Of a DNA stretch of 64,000 bases, positions 30,701 through 38,847 are shown in pieces. A program made the translations under genes and the position numbers. The number at the start of each line of letters is the position of its first letter. The first letter of the stretch is position 1. Location: assembly GCF_019797745.1 (NCBI RefSeq), contig NZ_VOSI01000002.1, positions 620,001-684,000 of the forward strand, given 5' to 3'. Below the pieces are notes generated by a model. That model ran no database searches and had not been told where the DNA came from. It saw only the letters and a list, made by a program, of their open reading frames with translations. Source of the DNA: Edaphocola aurantiacus (lineage in GTDB: Bacteria > Bacteroidota > Bacteroidia > Chitinophagales > Chitinophagaceae).

Positions 30701-30986
30701 GGTCAAATACAACCTGGATAGTTGCCTCACCGGCACTGGTGGCATCTGAGGTCAGGTATTTCATACCCGGTGCACCGTTAATGGCTTTCTCCATCGGGAT
30801 CAGTACAGACTCTACCAGTACATTGGCACTGGCCCCGGGATAAGCGATATTTACTACAACCACAGGTGGCGCGATAGACGGAAACTGTGATATAGGAAGC
30901 GTCTCTATGGCCAGAAGGCCCATAAAGACAATGACCACTGACATGATGATAGCCAGTACGGGTCTTTTTATGAATTTCTGGAACAT
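27738..30986 (-). CDS. RND multidrug efflux permease (HAE1 family)
   Basis: A 1082-residue inner-membrane proton/drug antiporter of the AcrB/HAE1 type. N-terminal FIKRPVLAIIMSVVIVFMGLLA is typical, as are PISQFPSIAPP near 33, LVLAIGVVVDDAIVVVEAV (TM4 Asp pair) near 405 and the C-terminal VGLLGKNAVLIVEFA. The length slightly exceeds AcrB owing to a charged, Lys-rich cytoplasmic tail (QSKKKKKKLLLKLF). It lies 25 bases after the adaptor gene. Substrates are probably lipophilic drugs or bile-like compounds. Confidence 0.96.
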   Translation of the reverse strand: MFQKFIKRPVLAIIMSVVIVFMGLLAIETLPISQFPSIAPPVVVVNIAYPGASANVLVESVLIPMEKAINGAPGMKYLTSDATSAGEATIQVVFDLGTDPNQAVVNVKNRIEQVTNRLPPLVQREGLVISYTSPNMLMYVNVYSKDPKADQKFLYNFANVNLIPEISRLKGVGSAKILGSRQYAMRIWLKPDRMRAYNVSTEEVMESLAQQSIIGSPGRLGQATGKRSQALEYVLTYKGRYNKPEEYENVIIRANPDGEILHLKDVAEVELGSEFYDIYSNMDGHPSAAITLKQTYGSNASDVIKEVKAKLDEIKESSFPPGMDYEISYDVSHFLDASIEKVIHTLVEAFILVAIVVFLFLGDWRSTLIPTLAVPVSLIGAFMFMQLFGLTINLITLFALVLAIGVVVDDAIVVVEAVHAKMEEEHLPPFKAVKKVIGEISGAVIAITLLMTAVFIPVAFMSGPVGIFYRQFSITMACSIVISGFVALTLTPVLCAMILKNNHGQPKRKTPIDKFLDAFNRGFEKLTGKYTGLLNKIVNRRLVTFGLLIVFSLGILGVNKVLPTGFIPNEDQGMIYAIIQTPPGSTLERTNDVARELQDLAKKVEGVQSVSALAGYEVLTEGRGSNAGTCIINLKDWADRKHSVKEIIEELEEKSHEIPGATIEFFGPPAVPGYGAAGGFSLRLLDKSNTGDYKALEQINNQFMAALGKRKELTGLFTFFSANYPQYELQIDNEAAMQKGVSIERAMDNLSILIGSTYELGFIRFGTFYRVYVQAGPEYRRLPEDVLNLYVKNNRDEMVPYSAFMKMVKTHGLNEITRYNMYPSSAIRGEPAKGYSSGEAIQAIEEVAAKTLPRGYGIDWEGLTKDEVGRGNEALYIFLIVLIFVYMVLAAQYESFILPFSVVLSLPAGIFGSFMLLKAMGLANDIYAQVGLVMLVGLLGKNAVLIVEFAVQKQREGMTVLDAAIEGAKVRFRPILMTSFAFIAGLIPLVFAHGPGALGNRTIGTAAAGGMLFGTIFGVIIVPGLYFVFGTIASKRKLIRDEDENPLTEDFVQSKKKKKKLLLKLFKSRTDNSITDKNDQND

Positions 30987-31011
30987 TTAATTTCTTTTTT
31001 TGATCTTAGAA

Positions 31012-32094
31012 TTATTCTGATGGTACTACGAGATGATTCATAACCTGGTGCGGATCGGCATATTTAAAGGAGATTTTCTCTTTGTCCTTCACTTTGTGCA
31101 ATCCTTCCAGAAGTATTTTGTCAGATGCTTTCAGTCCGCTTCCGATCACGAACAGGTCCGGCATTTCAGCGATAACCGTAACCGGGGTCAGGTGCGCTAC
31201 TTTCTGATCATCTACTACATACACATACTTCTTATCCAGGATCTCAAATGTTGCTTTCTGAGGAATGATAATGGCATTCTTAATCGGCGTATGCATCAGG
31301 ATGCTGCCGGTTTCGCCATGGCGCAGCAGCCCTTCCGGATTAGGGAATGTAGCCCTGAATGCGATGTTGCCCGTTTCATTATTGAACTCCCCTTCGATGG
31401 TTTCTACAACACCAGGGTATTTAAACTCCTCATTGTTGGCCATCAGCAGGTTTACCTGTAATTCTGCTTTGTTCTGCACACTGGTTTTGTAATTCAGGTA
31501 CTCTGCTTCAGAGACATTGAAGTACACCCACATCTGGCGGTTGTCAGACAGGCTGCTCAGGAGGTCACCCTCATCTACCAGGCTACCCAGTTTTAAATTC
31601 AGGCGATTGATAATACCGTCAAACGGTGCACGGATTTCGGTGAAGTCCAGGTGCACTTTGGCCAGGGCTTGTTCTGCACGGGCTTTGTCCAGGCGGGCAT
31701 TGGCCATCGCCAGTTCATTCTTGGATACTACATTACGGTCCGATAGTGATTTGGTATTCTGTACTTCGATAGAAGCCGCTTTGGTTTCAGCCTGGGCCTT
31801 CATCAGTTCGGCCTCATATACTTTAGGCATAATCTTGAACAGCAGTTGGCCAGCCTTTACATACTTACCCTCATCTACATAGATCTTTTGCAGGTAACCC
31901 TTTTCCTGTGCCCTTAATTCGATGTTGCGTATAGAGCGTATCTGCGCTACATATTCTTTGGTAATGGTGGTGTCCATCTGGATAGGACTGGTCGCCAGGA
32001 AGGTAGTCTGGCTTTCTTTTTCTTCTTTGTGAGATGTGCAGCTTGTGTGGCATACGACAGCCCCCAAGCCCAGGATCATGAGCATTCTCTTCAT
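31012..32094 (-). CDS. RND efflux periplasmic adaptor (membrane fusion protein)
   Basis: A 360-residue adaptor lipoprotein. The signal ends CHTSC (lipobox). A lipoyl/biotinyl hairpin (ELRAQEKGYLQKIYVDEGKYVKAGQLLF, quoted in parts) lies at about 58-85, a short coiled coil at about 95-145, then beta-barrel and membrane-proximal domains. First gene of the three-gene efflux operon. Start set at 32094 (MKRMLM); 32106 is equally possible. Confidence 0.94.
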   Translation of the reverse strand: MKRMLMILGLGAVVCHTSCTSHKEEKESQTTFLATSPIQMDTTITKEYVAQIRSIRNIELRAQEKGYLQKIYVDEGKYVKAGQLLFKIMPKVYEAELMKAQAETKAASIEVQNTKSLSDRNVVSKNELAMANARLDKARAEQALAKVHLDFTEIRAPFDGIINRLNLKLGSLVDEGDLLSSLSDNRQMWVYFNVSEAEYLNYKTSVQNKAELQVNLLMANNEEFKYPGVVETIEGEFNNETGNIAFRATFPNPEGLLRHGETGSILMHTPIKNAIIIPQKATFEILDKKYVYVVDDQKVAHLTPVTVIAEMPDLFVIGSGLKASDKILLEGLHKVKDKEKISFKYADPHQVMNHLVVPSE

Positions 32095-32229
32095 AATAAT
32101 TTGCATTTAAGCAACCGTGTTTTGTTGATGTGATATGAGTGTGGAAAATAAATAACCTATCCGGCGGGTGCCGGAGATCAGTTCTCTTTGTAAGCATGGA
32201 AAGGCAGACCTAATGGCCCGCAGGTGAAA

Positions 32230-32646
32230 TTATATTCTGAATACCCCGAGTAGTACATGCCTTCTATAGGCAGGGGCAAACAAAAAATGCTTACCGGAGG
32301 GTAAGCGAAAGGCAGTATTGTTCTGATGCGCCGCAGGTCCGTTGCTGTAATACACAGCATCATTACGGTCGGCTATAGCTTTAGGGGTAGATGAGCTGTT
32401 GTCATCTTCAGTTTCGGTGTCCGGGGTATCGCCTTTTTCGTGATACTCCTGTGTGCCGGAAGAGGCGGCAAATTTCAGTGCTTCCTGAGAATCGTCTGTA
32501 TCCAGTTGCAGATAAGGCTGCACAACAGAAAGAGAAAGTGTGGAGTCGGGATAAGTGACGGTAACCGTATGCGCATAATTACGGCCGCTTATACTCAATA
32601 TAAGCAGAGCCAGCAGGCTGCACAATCTGATTACCCAATTTTTCAT
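32230..32646 (-). CDS. Small secreted hypothetical protein
   Basis: A 138-residue protein with a signal peptide (about 1-26), an acidic, Ser/Thr-rich middle (about 80-100 GDTPDTETEDDNSSS) and a basic C-terminus ending VFRI. I recognise no domain. It is 136 bases upstream of the adaptor gene on the same strand. The middle looks disordered. Expression is uncertain. Confidence 0.5.
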   Translation of the reverse strand: MKNWVIRLCSLLALLILSISGRNYAHTVTVTYPDSTLSLSVVQPYLQLDTDDSQEALKFAASSGTQEYHEKGDTPDTETEDDNSSSTPKAIADRNDAVYYSNGPAAHQNNTAFRLPSGKHFLFAPAYRRHVLLGVFRI

Positions 32647-32803
32647 CTGACGGCCAAAATTATGTAAACTTAATTATTCCACCCAACTCCTTAATCAATT
32701 AATAACATAATTGCGGTAGACCGGTGGTCGGTGAGGGTTATTAAAACGGAATAGATTATAAATGTTGAAATTACTTTATGGTTAATTGATTGTGTTATAG
32801 TTG

Positions 32804-32833
32804 TTTGATCTTAGAAAAAACGTAGTATTTTTA
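32804..32833 (+). promoter_or_regulatory. Candidate promoter of the TPR-AraC regulator
   Basis: TTTG at 32804-32807 and TATTTTTA at 32826-32833 with 18 bases between fit the -33/-7 pattern of Bacteroidota with one mismatch, 43 bases before the GTG start. Confidence 0.4.
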
Positions 32834-32876
32834 TGCCGTCCGCTATTATTTTTTGTACCAGAATAATTTTTTTATT

Positions 32877-34469
32877 GTGAAATACCTCTTCCTGTTGGTG
32901 TGCCTGACTGGCATGCACCTATATGTATCTGCCCAGGATCCTGAATCCTATGAGAAAGTATACGTTAAGACATATCTGGAAACGTCACATACCGATTTCA
33001 ATAAAGCATTGAAAATTGCCGACTCTCTGTACGAGCATTCAGAAACGGAAACATACAAAGTGCGCAGCCTGATGCTGACTGCCTCTTTATACGAGCAAGC
33101 TGTAGACCTGTCCCGGGCCGTTGAGTACGCAGAAAAAGCAAAGGACATTATCTTTCAAACCGATAATTATAACTGGCAGGCCCGCGTGGCCGGATTTTTG
33201 TCCACCCAGTACCGTTTGTTGAAATTATATAAGAAATCCAGCGAGCATGCCGATAAGGCAATGGCCGCTGCCCGGCAGATCAGTAACCCTGAATTGGCCA
33301 ATGTTAATATGGGTATGATGTACCAGGAGCAGGCATGCGTTGCCCGCGATCAGAAGCAGTATCGGAAAATGATTGAACTGGCTCACAATGCCCAGAAACA
33401 TTTTAACCTCGGTCGCAAGAATCTGGATTTTTTCACAGCCGGCAATGAGGAGTTTATTGGAGAAGCCCATATTGGATTAAAGCAGTATGATTCTGCATTG
33501 GTGCACTTTCAAAAAGGTCTGAAAGCGCTGGAGAAAATGCCTGAAAACTTTGTCACAGGATTTATTATGACCGGTATAGCCACCAGTTATATAGAGCTGG
33601 GCAAACTGGATGAGGCAAAGCGCTATCTGGATAGTGCACAGGCCATGGTAGATCACTCAAACAATCTGCAATTAAAACTGGAAGTGTATGAGGCAGTTAA
33701 AAAATATGCCAGCAAAGTAAAGGACGTAGAAAAGATAAACCAGGCACAGCAAGTGCAGGATACAATAAGAACGGAGATGACGGTACGAAAAAATGCTTTT
33801 CTGAACCAAACCGTTAACGGACTGGAGACCAATTATAAAAAGGAAGCAAAGCAGGGGAGCTATAAGAATATACTGATTCTTGCAGCCCTGATCATTCTTG
33901 CGGGTACAATGACGTATGTGGTCGTAACAAAGCGCCAGCAAAAAGCCAGATTCAGAAAGGTACTGGCACGTCTTAAAGAAAGAGAGGAGCATAGACTGGC
34001 GCTGGCTGCGCAAGCTGTACCTGCTGTAGAAGTGCACCAGTTTGCCGAACCGATCCCGGCAGTTGGTGAGGAGGGGCAGAAAGAACCGGATGGGCCTATG
34101 ATGACCCCTGAAACCATGCAGAAGCTATTGCAAAGTCTTGATGAGTTTGAAGCAGGCACACTCTTTACCGATCGTAATATGTCCCTGTCTTACCTGGCCA
34201 CGCACATCAATACCAATACAAAATACCTTTCCCGTGTCATTAACCAGCACAAGCAAAAAGATTTTAACGGGTATATTAATGAACTGCGTGTAAATTATAT
34301 TATTGTGCAGCTGAATAGTGATCCTGTATGGCGTAAATATAAGATCAGTACCCTGGCCGATGAGGCCGGATTCTCATCTCACAGCAAGTTTGCGACCGTG
34401 TTTAAATCCATAACAGGGCTCTCGCCATCCTTATTTATCCAGTACCTGGAGAAAGAAGTACAGTCTTAG
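32877..34469 (+). CDS. Membrane-spanning TPR-AraC transcriptional regulator
   Basis: A 530-residue one-piece regulator. A signal peptide (start GTG, KYLFLLVCLTGMHLYVSA) leads into about six TPR-like helical repeats (25-310), then a single membrane helix (about 325-345), a basic coiled segment and a C-terminal AraC HTH pair (about 430-530, including SLSYLATHINTNTKYLSRVI and STLADEAGFSSHSKFATVFK). The layout places TPRs outside and the DNA-binding domain in the cytoplasm. GTG at 32877 gives a proper signal peptide. The earlier TTG at 32853 does not. The target is unknown. Confidence 0.88.
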   Translation: MKYLFLLVCLTGMHLYVSAQDPESYEKVYVKTYLETSHTDFNKALKIADSLYEHSETETYKVRSLMLTASLYEQAVDLSRAVEYAEKAKDIIFQTDNYNWQARVAGFLSTQYRLLKLYKKSSEHADKAMAAARQISNPELANVNMGMMYQEQACVARDQKQYRKMIELAHNAQKHFNLGRKNLDFFTAGNEEFIGEAHIGLKQYDSALVHFQKGLKALEKMPENFVTGFIMTGIATSYIELGKLDEAKRYLDSAQAMVDHSNNLQLKLEVYEAVKKYASKVKDVEKINQAQQVQDTIRTEMTVRKNAFLNQTVNGLETNYKKEAKQGSYKNILILAALIILAGTMTYVVVTKRQQKARFRKVLARLKEREEHRLALAAQAVPAVEVHQFAEPIPAVGEEGQKEPDGPMMTPETMQKLLQSLDEFEAGTLFTDRNMSLSYLATHINTNTKYLSRVINQHKQKDFNGYINELRVNYIIVQLNSDPVWRKYKISTLADEAGFSSHSKFATVFKSITGLSPSLFIQYLEKEVQS

Positions 34470-34472
34470 GCA

Positions 34473-35096
34473 TCATGACCGGCTGTGTCTGCGGCCTGCA
34501 GTAAATCTGCTGCGGATCTCCTGCCTCCTCGACCTTCTGAGCCTGGAGGCCTTAACCGGATAGTGCCGCTTGGGGGTAATATTATTAAAGAGAAGGGCCA
34601 CCAAAAACAGGATCAGTGCTCCCGATAATACGGGGCTGAGTACATACCAGTACCCCATAGCGGCAATTTTGGTGCCGCCGGTAACCGCAATCAGTGCAGT
34701 GGCACCTCCTGGCGGATGCAAGGTTTTCGTAACCTGCATAGCCACAATAGAGCAAGCCACAGCAAGCGGAGCGGTAATCCAGATAATGTCCGGGCAGAGT
34801 AGTTGTACCGTAACCCCGACAAGAGCAGAGACCACATGCCCGCCTATAAGGTTACGGGGCTGGGCCAGCGGGCTTTGTATCGCACCGTACACCAGTACGC
34901 TTGAGGCCCCGAAAGAGCCGATCAGGAATACATTCTCCAGCCGGGGCAGTTGCAGGTGCTGTAGCCAGGCAATGATACCGATACCGAATATGGCCCCTAT
35001 GAAGGACCAGAAATGCTCCCTGAAGTCGACCAGGGTTTCTTTATAGACTACATAACGATATAGCCTTATCTGTCTTTTGAGTTTATGCCTGATCAT
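34473..35096 (-). CDS. HPP family membrane protein
   Basis: A 207-residue integral membrane protein of the HPP family with four to five helices and the signature MQVTKTLHPPGGATALIA (HPP at about 126). Family members in plastids and cyanobacteria transport nitrite. Here that is only a possibility. The C-terminus is very basic (KASRLRRSRRQEIRSR). It ends 4 bases from the convergent AraC gene. Confidence 0.88.
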   Translation of the reverse strand: MIRHKLKRQIRLYRYVVYKETLVDFREHFWSFIGAIFGIGIIAWLQHLQLPRLENVFLIGSFGASSVLVYGAIQSPLAQPRNLIGGHVVSALVGVTVQLLCPDIIWITAPLAVACSIVAMQVTKTLHPPGGATALIAVTGGTKIAAMGYWYVLSPVLSGALILFLVALLFNNITPKRHYPVKASRLRRSRRQEIRSRFTAGRRHSRS

Positions 35097-35180
35097 ATCC
35101 TAATGCGGGGTGTATTGGTTCAGCATATGTAGTGAAGCCGGGTACAAAAATACTTTAATCAGATGAAATGGTTCCGGACA

Positions 35181-36509
35181 TCAGTCCTGTTTGTTCGTAC
35201 GGCTGCGTTTGCGCGCCGGAGCAAAGACTTTGTAGCCATTACGGAAATGAGGCATTCTGGTGCGTACATTGCGGCTGATCCGGTACAGCTTCAGCACCGT
35301 TTTCAGTCGGCGACCCTGCACCAGCTTCTGCAACATCACCAGGAAGCTGATATTGATCAGCGCCAGTATACATAAGACATACAATAGCATGCCGCTGTCA
35401 TAATACTGGATGATGATGCCCCCGACCAGTGGTGTAGCTGCTTGTGCTACCAATGGTGCCAGGGCCAGTTTGCCGATGATGGTGCCATAATCTTTAGGGC
35501 CAAAAATCCACATGGGCATCGTGCCCCGCAGGATAGAGCGTACACCATTACCCATCGAATAAATAATGATGCCCAGAAATGCAATAGCAGGACTGGTTGC
35601 TAGTAAGATAAGCCCTGTGAGAATAGCACAGGCCGAGATGATGCCTGTTTTGACCGGGGTCTTAGCCGGGAAGAAGATGTCGAGCAGGCGCACACCCACC
35701 TGGCTGGGCCCGATGAGGGTGCCTATAAATATGGCATGCGTCAGGCCAATGCCTTTATGCGTCAGTATATCGATCAGGTATACATATATACCCGTCATGA
35801 TGAAGGAGCCCAAGGTAAAGTTGCAAAGCAGGAGCAGGTAGGCACTGCGCGATTTGGCAGGGCTTAGCTGCTGTACCATGACCAGGGTCTGTTCCGGTAG
35901 CTTTTCGTCAGGTTCCGGAGCTACGTTCCGGTCTTTGAAAAAGCTGAAGTAGTGTATCGGGAAAATGAGTACAATCAGTATTACAGCATAGATAAGTGCA
36001 GCACCCCTCCAGCCATAATGTGCCAGCAGGAAAGAGAGCAGAGGCCAGACCACCGTAGTGGTAAAACCTGATATAAGGGTGATCTGTACAATAGCAGCCC
36101 TGGAGCGCATGCCATACTTTCTGCCCAGCGAGGCAAACAGCGCATCGTACAAGCCCATTCCCATAGCAAAACCCAGCACCAGCCAGCCACCGAGGAATAA
36201 GATCCGGTTTGTGGTCAGGGCCAGTATGATCAGCCCCAGTCCCATGATGAGCCCCGAGACCGGTAGCAGGAAGTTGCGCCTGCTGTGTTGGATCATCTTC
36301 CCGATCCGGGGAGAGATGAGGCCGGATAGGAGCAGCGCCAGAGACAGGCATCCGTAGATGTACTGGTGTGACCATCCTGTATCTTTTATAATAGCATCGC
36401 CCAGTATGGCCAGCAAGAAATAAGAGCCGCCCCATAACAATATCTGCGCAATACCCAGCAGCAGGCTCTCGCCGATCTGCCTTTTATTAATATGTCTTTT
36501 GCTGCTCAA
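35181..36509 (-). CDS. MFS transporter
   Basis: A 442-residue major facilitator with 12 predicted helices. The loop 2-3 motif is degenerate (GLISPRIGKMIQHSRRN near 62) and a second repeat starts near 225. The best start is TTG (MSSKRHINKR) because no in-frame ATG or GTG lies between it and an upstream stop. The C-terminus is strongly basic (FAPARKRSRTNKQD). Substrate unknown. Confidence 0.87.
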   Translation of the reverse strand: MSSKRHINKRQIGESLLLGIAQILLWGGSYFLLAILGDAIIKDTGWSHQYIYGCLSLALLLSGLISPRIGKMIQHSRRNFLLPVSGLIMGLGLIILALTTNRILFLGGWLVLGFAMGMGLYDALFASLGRKYGMRSRAAIVQITLISGFTTTVVWPLLSFLLAHYGWRGAALIYAVILIVLIFPIHYFSFFKDRNVAPEPDEKLPEQTLVMVQQLSPAKSRSAYLLLLCNFTLGSFIMTGIYVYLIDILTHKGIGLTHAIFIGTLIGPSQVGVRLLDIFFPAKTPVKTGIISACAILTGLILLATSPAIAFLGIIIYSMGNGVRSILRGTMPMWIFGPKDYGTIIGKLALAPLVAQAATPLVGGIIIQYYDSGMLLYVLCILALINISFLVMLQKLVQGRRLKTVLKLYRISRNVRTRMPHFRNGYKVFAPARKRSRTNKQD

Positions 36510-36627
36510 TGAAGGATGTAAAATGGCTGCAAAGGTCTATGTAAATCCCATATCAAAAAAATACTTTGTATAATAAGTCAAAAGTAGGCCGCTATGCCAC
36601 GCTGGTGCCCGGTTATCTTCGATTAAC

Positions 36628-37635
36628 TTAGAGTACAATATTGTTTTGCGGTACAATAGGTTCCGGCAGGGAGGGCTCATCCAGCATATCCCTCATATCG
36701 ATCTCTATCGTACGGCTGATCTGTGTAATCGGAATATCATTTGCGCTGCCCTCAAAAGGATTTACGGCACTCTCCCCGATCGTGTCCAGTATATGAAAGG
36801 CCCAGGCCACGACGGCAGAGAAGAGAATGTTGAACCATATAGTATACCCTTCCAGCACAGTACCATCGCCCAGTTTGCTATACTCCTTCAACAAGCCGAA
36901 GGGCAGCAGGATGATGAATATAAACAAGAGATACGTCGTTACTGAAGCAAAGTTGCGGGGGTAGGGAAAGTTCTTGATGCGCTCGGCCCGGCCCTCGCTG
37001 TCGGTAAGGCGCATGATACTGCCCTGCAAGGTTGTCCATTCAAAATCGTTCAGTAGGCCCTCCTGCCTTAGTGCTGCCAGCGCCTGCGATTGCATTGCCG
37101 TCAGCTGGGTAGCCTTGTTCTTTTTAGACAGCACATAACGGAGTTCCTCCCCGGTCAGGTATGGTTTCAATGCCTCTTCCAGGGTGCTTTCGCATTCTGG
37201 TATGATATACCTGCCCCTCAGAAAGTCTTTATTGCTTGAACGCCGCATGTTTTCCCAGCTGCGGGGCTCCCTCAATTGAAAACGCAGTGCCGTAAGCCAG
37301 GCAAAGTGCCGGTAGAAGATCTGTTGTACCGTCTGTGGCTGCTGGTTATTTATAATATCCCGCAGGGTATAGGCAAAGCTCCTGCTGTCATTGATGATGG
37401 CGCCGTATATCTGGCGGGCCTCCCATATTCTGCCATAGCTCGCATTGTTTTTAAAGCCCACGATAAAAGCCATGGCTGTACCCAGCACCGCTATGGGCTG
37501 CCAGGGTATAGCTATAAAGGTCAGGCCACATACATATAATACAGTGGGTACGGTAGCGATCAGCAGTAGCAGGATGGTATCTCTGAAGCTCCATCTGAAA
37601 AACTCCAGCGGGGTATATCTTCTTCCGGTATGCAT
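36628..37635 (-). CDS. Bestrophin family (UPF0187/YneE) membrane protein
   Basis: A 335-residue bacterial bestrophin-like channel. The N-terminal motif RYTPLEFFRWSFRDTILLLLI, the NNASYGRIWEARQIYGAIINDSR region (residues about 80-103) and DTIGESAVNPFEGSANDIPI (about 285-304) are the family hallmarks, the last being the Ca-clasp-like NPFxG segment. Bacterial homologues form pentameric cation or anion channels. No operon partner. Confidence 0.93.
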   Translation of the reverse strand: MHTGRRYTPLEFFRWSFRDTILLLLIATVPTVLYVCGLTFIAIPWQPIAVLGTAMAFIVGFKNNASYGRIWEARQIYGAIINDSRSFAYTLRDIINNQQPQTVQQIFYRHFAWLTALRFQLREPRSWENMRRSSNKDFLRGRYIIPECESTLEEALKPYLTGEELRYVLSKKNKATQLTAMQSQALAALRQEGLLNDFEWTTLQGSIMRLTDSEGRAERIKNFPYPRNFASVTTYLLFIFIILLPFGLLKEYSKLGDGTVLEGYTIWFNILFSAVVAWAFHILDTIGESAVNPFEGSANDIPITQISRTIEIDMRDMLDEPSLPEPIVPQNNIVL

Positions 37636-37941
37636 AAATGTTTATTTTTTTGAATAGGTATTGAACTATAAATATAATGCTTAGGATTTATATGCTGCAC
37701 CTATTCTGAAAGTAGCGTGCACGTTCAAACCGTTTCCTCCAATGTTATCGGGTCTGTTTTTCACTTTGGTTAATGGGCGTCAGTTTTTTTAACTTAATGA
37801 TGAAAAAAGATTTTGGCGTATTACTTTCGTTAAAGCCTTATGAGACAATACCCTATGAAGGTCTCACTCATTTACTTTATATAATTCACTTGCTTTTAAT
37901 CAAAAGGTGATTCGATTTGTTAACCAATCAATCATTTTTTT
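37636..37941. other. Intergenic leader region
   Basis: No gene seen. The last 40 bases before 37942 closely resemble those before 38848 (TTAACCAATCAATCATT against TTAACCATTCAATTATT), showing that the duplication covers the 5' leader as well. Confidence 0.5.
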
Positions 37942-38193
37942 ATGAGAAAAGCATTACTCCTCTATTTGCTGCCGCTCATAGCTATGCAAGCCAGCGCGGC
38001 AGACCGTAATCCTGTACCCATTGGTGGTCGCCGCAGCGATCCCAATCACCGGCAACCGGGCAGCCATCATAACAGCATACCCCATGCCGTTGCTCCCCAA
38101 CGTGCATTTATTGCCAGAGATGTCCACAACATGTATGCTTCTGTAAGTATGACGAAGCAGGATAAGGCATGGTTGCTACGACTCCAGAATTGA
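37942..38193 (+). pseudogene. Decayed N-terminal copy of the giant T9SS surface protein
   Basis: An 83-codon frame with a signal peptide (MRKALLLYLLPLIAMQASAA) and then a segment aligning with the start of the large downstream protein: DPNHRQPGSHHNSIPHAVAP against DLNHWRLGSSSGSIPSIVPS. The key Trp and Gly positions of the repeat (WVNGGGSWSDLNHW) have changed (PIGGRRSDPNH) and the frame stops after about 60 aligned residues. This looks like a truncated, mutated duplicate rather than a functional gene, although a short secreted peptide cannot be excluded. Confidence 0.6.
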
Positions 38194-38847
38194 CAATCTT
38201 GTATCGCGCATTACTCCGCAAGCGCTCCGGACGGGAGATGCTCCTCCCCATATTCTGGGGCATGGGTGTATAACAGCGCGTGCTCTATTTGTTGATCTGT
38301 ATGACAAAATTGCACACTTGTTGTATTTCTTTTTTATTTAATACTTTCTGGCCCGGCTAGTCGGCCGGGTGCGGTACACACATGTGGTGCTGTGCTGGTA
38401 TGGGCTCATTTTGTATTCTTTTTTAAGAGATATAATGCTGCTTTTGGGTAAAACCAGGCTTTTCAGAAGGCGGAAAATTTAATGCGCACAGGCTTTTTTC
38501 AATGATAAACACGTGGTTAGGCTTTTCAAATTCGGGAAAACAGATACTGAAGCTTTAGGATGCTAGTGAGGCGCGAAATAATATTGTGCTCTTGAATGCG
38601 GCTATATTGCCTGCCCGCATGTATAAAAATCTGTGTGATATGATGATACATCCCTATCTGTTTGCAAACCGGAGTAAAATAAGCATAGCTCAGATTTCTG
38701 CCATTATGTCTTCTAGTGAATGCCTTACGTGTTACCATCTATAGCGAATGATCTGCAAAAAAATACACAAACCTTATGCTTAGGTGCAGTATACAAGCTA
38801 TGCTGTCCAATCAAATATTTATTTTTTAACCATTCAATTATTCTTTT
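38194..38847. other. Long non-coding gap, possible gene debris
   Basis: No convincing gene. It probably contains debris from the duplicated surface gene and other remnants. A minus-strand 70-codon frame at 38526-38738 vaguely resembles a LuxR helix-turn-helix end but cannot be supported. The promoter of the giant gene should lie in the last 150 bases. Confidence 0.4.

Noticed and set aside
32178-32363. Possible frameshifted extension of the secreted protein ending at 32230
   Set aside because: The extension shows no recognisable domain and the shorter protein has a plausible end; no evidence for a shift.
38526-38738. Minus-strand 70-codon frame faintly like a LuxR helix-turn-helix end
   Set aside because: Only a few scattered positions match, no upstream domain or start context; treated as non-coding.
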